Both the position numbers and the translations under genes were made by a program. Under the pieces are notes generated by a model. It worked only from the letters and a program-made list of their open reading frames with translations. It had not been told where the DNA came from and searched no databases. Positions 60,429-64,000 of a DNA stretch of 64,000 nucleotides are shown piece by piece. The DNA is from Syntrophobacter sp963666995 (lineage in GTDB: Bacteria > Desulfobacterota > Syntrophobacteria > Syntrophobacterales > Syntrophobacteraceae): contig OY762941.1 of assembly GCA_963666995.1 (NCBI GenBank), positions 3,100,001 through 3,164,000 of the forward strand, in the 5' to 3' direction. Numbering within the stretch: position 1 is the stretch's first letter; every line of letters begins with the position of its first letter.

Positions 60429-61274
60429 TTACTGCCCCGCTGCGGCGAGCCTCGCCCTGGCCTTTTCCCGTATTTGAGCATATTGCTGCGTGTAGACGGG
60501 CAAATCGCGATTTACGAGAACTCCTATCGTGATTTTCCCGTCCAGTTCCTCGGGCGTCTTTCCGGAGGCCTGTTGAATCCGGATGGAATTCTCCTTCTGC
60601 CACTGCAGCATCTGCACGGCTCCACTCAGCTTGTTCCGCCGGCCGTACTGCGTATGGCAATTGCTGATGACCTCCACAACGGAGAACCCCTGCTTCTTCA
60701 TGGCCTCTTCGAAAAGGTCGTCCAGAAGGGACGCATGGTACACCGTTCCCCTTGCGACCAACCCGGCCCCCGCCGTCACGGCCAGTTCGGCGATGGAGAA
60801 GGAGTGCTCTATGTTGCCGTAGAGGGCCGTCGTGGCCAGGGCGCCGTAGGGTGTTGTCGGTGAATACTGGCCGCCCGTCATCCCATAGATGTTGTTGTTT
60901 ATGATGATGGCGGTAAGGTCCAGGTTGCGTCGTGCTGCATGGATGAAGTGGTTGCCGCCTATGGCGGTGGCGTCCCCATCCCCCATCACCACGATCACGT
61001 GCAGCCCGGGGTTTGCCAGTTTGATGCCTGTAGCAAAGGTAAGAGCCCGCCCATGGGTGGTATGGAGCGTGTTGAAGTCCACATACACGGGCAGACGTCC
61101 GGAACACCCTATCCCGGAAACGAGAACGATCTCATCCTTGCTGTAGCCGGTCCTGTCGATGGCTCTGACCAGCGACCCCAAAACGATGCCGTTGCCGCAA
61201 CCCGGACACCAGACGTGCGGGAATTTCTTGTCATGACGCAGATATTTGTGAATGAGCTTGGTGATTTCAGACAT
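60429..61274 (-). CDS. korB: 2-oxoacid:ferredoxin oxidoreductase beta subunit (TPP-binding)
   Basis: A 281-residue thiamine-diphosphate subunit. It has WCPGCGNGIVLGSLVRA, SGIGCSGRLPVYVDF, then the TPP/Mg motif GDGDATAIGGNH with NNNIYGMTGGQYSPTT. These fit the 2-oxoglutarate-type (KorB) subfamily. The start at 61274 has GAGGAG upstream. It catalyses decarboxylation and electron transfer to ferredoxin with KorA, KorC and KorD. Confidence 0.9.
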   Translation of the reverse strand: MSEITKLIHKYLRHDKKFPHVWCPGCGNGIVLGSLVRAIDRTGYSKDEIVLVSGIGCSGRLPVYVDFNTLHTTHGRALTFATGIKLANPGLHVIVVMGDGDATAIGGNHFIHAARRNLDLTAIIINNNIYGMTGGQYSPTTPYGALATTALYGNIEHSFSIAELAVTAGAGLVARGTVYHASLLDDLFEEAMKKQGFSVVEVISNCHTQYGRRNKLSGAVQMLQWQKENSIRIQQASGKTPEELDGKITIGVLVNRDLPVYTQQYAQIREKARARLAAAGQ

Positions 61275-61291
61275 AGACTCTCCTCGCAAGG

Positions 61292-62491
61292 CTAACTTTT
61301 CATGATGCGCGTGAGGATTTGCTCTGGAGTTATGAGGTTCCCGTCAATCCGCTGAAGCGTTTCCACGCGGGTCACACCCTGGTTGATACGCTTGATCTCC
61401 CGCGATACCTGTCCGAGGTTCAGTTCCGGAACCAGCGCCATCCGCACCTGGCGCAAAAGAGGCTCTACAATCTGTCGTGGGAACGGCCACAGGGTAATGA
61501 GGTGGGCAAGGCCTGCCTTGACCCCTCTCAGGCGAGCGTCACGGACCGCACGGCGTGCGGATCTCGCGACCGAACCATAGGCGATGATGAGAATTTCAGC
61601 GTCTTCCACAAGCTCGAGGTCGGCCTGCAGAATATCGAAGAAGTGCTGGTTGATTTTACGGAAAAGGCGGTTGTTGAAAGGAACGATCTCATCTGCACGC
61701 TGGGTTGGAAAACCGCGCACATCATGAACGAGCCCCGTTACATGGTAGCGGTAGCCGTCTCCGAATATGCCCATGGGAGGAACGCCCCTGCTGTTGTCCT
61801 CATAAGGGACATACCATTCCGGCGGCATGGTCGGCCGGACGCGTTCCACCACTTCAATCTCTTCCGGGTGCGGCAGATTGATCTTCTCCCGCGTATGGGC
61901 CACGACTTCGTCCGCCAGGATTATCACGGGGGTGCGGTACTTCTCGGAAAGGTTGAACGCTTTTACGGTGACATCGAAGCAATCGCGGGTCGTTGAGGCT
62001 GCGAGCACGATGGCAGGGTGGTCGCCATGCGTGCCCCATCGGGCCTGCATGACATCCCCCTGGCTCACATTCGTCGGAAGCCCCGTGCTCGGCCCTCCCC
62101 GCATCACATTGACAACGACGCAGGGGACCTCGGTGGCACAGGCATATCCCAGGTTTTCCTGCATGAGCGAGAACCCCGGACCACTCGTCGCCGTCATCGA
62201 CTTGACTCCGGCCAGGGATGCTCCGACTATGGCTCCCATGCCGGCTATCTCATCCTCCATCTGGATGAAGGTCCCATCTACCGCCGGCAGTCGATGCGAC
62301 ATGATTTCGCTGATTTCCGTTGCGGGTGTGATGGGGTAGCCGGCAAAGAAGCGGCATCCCGCCGCCAGGGCGCCTTCGACGATGGCTTCATTGCCCTGGA
62401 GCAGGACTTGACGCCCTGAACTCTTTGTGGAGATCACTTTCCTTCCTCCTTGGTCAGCCTGTCTCTTCTTCGTGGTGCTCTTTCTTCCCAT
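61292..62491 (-). CDS. korA: 2-oxoacid:ferredoxin oxidoreductase alpha subunit
   Basis: A 399-residue alpha subunit. It has QGNEAIVEGALAAGCRFFAG, YPITPATEISEIM, ATSGPGFSLMQENLG and RGGPSTGLPT, all typical of KorA. The start at 62491 (AGGAG about 9 bases upstream) lies inside the end of korD, so the genes overlap by 38 bases. It binds the 2-oxoacid with KorB. Confidence 0.9.
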   Translation of the reverse strand: MGRKSTTKKRQADQGGRKVISTKSSGRQVLLQGNEAIVEGALAAGCRFFAGYPITPATEISEIMSHRLPAVDGTFIQMEDEIAGMGAIVGASLAGVKSMTATSGPGFSLMQENLGYACATEVPCVVVNVMRGGPSTGLPTNVSQGDVMQARWGTHGDHPAIVLAASTTRDCFDVTVKAFNLSEKYRTPVIILADEVVAHTREKINLPHPEEIEVVERVRPTMPPEWYVPYEDNSRGVPPMGIFGDGYRYHVTGLVHDVRGFPTQRADEIVPFNNRLFRKINQHFFDILQADLELVEDAEILIIAYGSVARSARRAVRDARLRGVKAGLAHLITLWPFPRQIVEPLLRQVRMALVPELNLGQVSREIKRINQGVTRVETLQRIDGNLITPEQILTRIMKS

Positions 62492-62795
62492 TGCCGTTCT
62501 CCTGCCGTACGCTGATGGCAAAATCCGGACAGTGGAGCTCGCACCATCCGCATCCGGTGCAATTGTCCGGGGCCGCCACAAGAGGGGATCCCGTGTCATC
62601 CAGTTCTATGCAATGCCGCGGGCAAAATGCCGTACAGATGCCGCAGGACTTGCACCACGCTCTGAAGATTTCGATATGGAATGTTTTTTTGGGATGCTTT
62701 GGCTTTTTTGAATTCTGCGTTTCGTTCTGCTCGGTAACAGGGGGAGCATTTTCCGCGCGCGGTTCTTTTTCTTCTTCAAACCCGTCTTCACTCAT
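62454..62795 (-). CDS. korD: Ferredoxin-like delta subunit of 2-oxoacid oxidoreductase
   Basis: A 113-residue protein. A charged N-terminal tail (about 40 residues, rich in Glu and Lys) precedes two [4Fe-4S] motifs, CKSCGICTAFCPRH and CTGCGWCELHCPDF, as in KorD/PorD. It delivers electrons from the TPP subunits to free ferredoxin. The start at 62795 was chosen because the promoter lies just upstream; the longer frame to 62987 crosses that promoter and is unlikely. Confidence 0.87.
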   Translation of the reverse strand: MSEDGFEEEKEPRAENAPPVTEQNETQNSKKPKHPKKTFHIEIFRAWCKSCGICTAFCPRHCIELDDTGSPLVAAPDNCTGCGWCELHCPDFAISVRQENGNGKKEHHEEETG

Positions 62796-63347
62796 CGTCA
62801 ATCCCCTAACGGATCCAAATCGTTGTTTCGAATCCCGCCATCTTCTGCCGGCCCATAGCCGGGGGAAGTATTTTTTCCAACTAAGTGTATTGTAGTATAG
62901 ATGACTATATAAGTATGTCAACGGAAAAATATCCCATCCCGGATACAAAATTCCAGTCCCCGGTCTGCGACTCACCGTCACCCGCAACAGGAAAACGCAT
63001 TCGTCCGGTGTCGCCGGGCAGTGAGACCGACACGATAAGCAGTTCCGGAAGAGGCCCCGGGTTTGCGTTTTCCTTTAAGCGTGCCGGACCCGTTCCAGGC
63101 AGCATGCGTTGGGGGAAACGCTGATATTCCAGGCTTCCAGGTTGACAGCCAAGATGGGGGATGGTTTAATTATTTCGGTCCGAATATAAGAATACATCCT
63201 CACCCAGTCCCCTGCGGAAGGTCCTTTCCGCTTGCTCTATGACCAGAGGGAAGCAGCATTCAAGGGGACGCCGCCGCAATCGTTTGATTCACTGATTCCG
63301 CCCCCCCCGCCGAGACTGTTACGTCTGGAACGGGAAGGAGGTCCATT
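62796..63347. other. Divergent intergenic region between kor operon and repeat protein
   Basis: 552 bases. The left part holds the kor promoter. The right part contains a poly-C/G-rich stretch (CCGCCCCCCCCG-type run at 63297-63312) just before the ribosome-binding site of the secreted repeat protein. No gene was recognised. Confidence 0.45.
62894..62921 (-). promoter_or_regulatory. Sigma-70-type promoter of the kor operon
   Basis: On the minus strand TTGACA (62921-62916) is followed after 16 bases by TATACT (62899-62894). The predicted start is near 62887, giving a leader of about 92 bases before korD. It uses the same consensus -35 as the frd promoter. Confidence 0.75.
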
Positions 63348-64000
63348 GTGGAAAAGAGACATATTGACGGCCGGATGTGCTTCATGTTGTCCATGGTGTT
63401 CCTGTCCGCATTTCTCCTTTCTTCAAAAGCAGCCGCATGGACCATCGAACGTGTCGACAGCTCGAAGGATTTCGCCAGGTTGAGTGACAGGTCCATGGCT
63501 CTCGATCGGAGCGGCAGGCCTCATATAGCCTATGGCCAGTACCACGCATATCATGACGGCACACAGTGGGTACAGGAGATCGTCGATGATGAACCCATGG
63601 CGGGAGATTACGCATCCATAGCCGTGGATTCAAAGAACGGGCTGCACATAAGCTGCTATGATTGGGGGCACCTGAAATACGCCACGAACCTCTCGGGCTC
63701 ATGGGTTACCACGATCATCGACAGCTCCGATGACGTCGGTGAATACACATCCATCGCTGTCGATTCAAAGGATAAGATCCATGTCGTCTACCACGACTTC
63801 GGTAACAAAGACCTGAAGATTGCGACAAATGCTACCGGCTCATGGGTGACTGAGACCGTCGACAGCGCCGGTGACGTCGGTGAATACGCATCCATAGCAC
63901 TTGACTCGAAGGATAAGGTTCATATCAGCTACTATGATTCCGCCAACGGGGACTTGAAGTATGCAACGAACAAGTCCGGACAATGGCGCATCTATACGCT
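63348..64000 (+). CDS. Secreted tandem-repeat protein, C-terminus outside window
   Basis: GTG at 63348 with a perfect AAGGAGGT site. An N-terminal signal peptide (LSMVFLSAFLLSSKAAA) is followed by at least three tandem units of about 47 residues. Each unit contains YASIAVDSKDKVHISYYD-like and LKYATNKSGSW-like strands plus VDSAGDVGE (at about residues 88, 135 and 182). The frame stays open to the window end. Regular short beta repeats of this kind suggest a beta-propeller or similar surface or periplasmic fold. Unit-to-unit similarity is high at the DNA level, so the array may expand and contract. Function unknown. Confidence 0.85.
   Translation, partial: MEKRHIDGRMCFMLSMVFLSAFLLSSKAAAWTIERVDSSKDFARLSDRSMALDRSGRPHIAYGQYHAYHDGTQWVQEIVDDEPMAGDYASIAVDSKNGLHISCYDWGHLKYATNLSGSWVTTIIDSSDDVGEYTSIAVDSKDKIHVVYHDFGNKDLKIATNATGSWVTETVDSAGDVGEYASIALDSKDKVHISYYDSANGDLKYATNKSGQWRIYT

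Overview
The window looks like chromosomal DNA (moderately high GC, dense operons) of an anaerobic, respiratory or syntrophic Desulfobacterota bacterium, most like the Syntrophobacter group. The basis is the combination of Qmo/Hdr-type electron carriers, a ferredoxin-dependent 2-oxoacid oxidoreductase, two-subunit class I fumarase, a soluble-type fumarate reductase pair and CoA-ligase/citryl-CoA-lyase genes. I cannot fix the species from sequence alone. No rRNA, tRNA, CRISPR array or recognisable transposase gene was seen. Only dispersed palindromic repeats hint at mobile DNA.

Layout: 1-0.8 kb holds a truncated CoA-disulfide/persulfide reductase-like flavoprotein. 1.7-6.4 kb (minus) is an SsuABC/TauABC/NrtABCD-like uptake operon with one binding protein but two permeases and two ATPases. 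7.0-20.6 kb is an efflux island: a BaeSR-like two-component pair (minus), a divergent secreted proline-rich protein, a TetR regulator, and a small membrane protein translationally coupled to an MdtABC-like tripartite pump with two RND proteins and its outer-membrane channel. 20.6-25.6 kb (minus) is a polar amino-acid-type ABC importer with a DUF1989 protein and an M20 peptidase. The peptidase 3' end lies inside a perfect 25-bp palindrome.

27.0-38.8 kb (plus) is a complete chemosensory operon in Wsp gene order: secreted Cache protein, two MCPs, CheW, CheR-TPR, CheW, CheA-REC, CheB, response regulator. The response regulator has a WspR-type receiver joined to a PP2C/SpoIIE phosphatase instead of a diguanylate cyclase. 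The CheB receiver has lost its phospho-accepting Asp. 39.4-43.6 kb holds a YddA-type ABC exporter, a DUF2284 metal-binding protein and an MFS transporter.

43.8-62.8 kb (minus) is the energy-metabolism region. It runs Kor(D-A-B-C), then FrdA-FrdB-fumarase beta-fumarase alpha-SucC-like (with an added 2[4Fe-4S] domain)-SucD-like-citryl-CoA lyase-HdrC-HdrB-MFS, then QmoA-QmoB-QmoC and a second MFS. Together these could interconvert 2-oxoglutarate, succinyl-CoA, succinate, fumarate and malate, and could make or cleave citryl-CoA. Ferredoxin, dithiol/Hdr-type and quinone-linked redox partners are encoded alongside. Two good sigma-70-type promoters precede the kor and frd transcription units. The window ends inside a secreted protein built of tandem ~47-residue repeats (63.3 kb to the edge).
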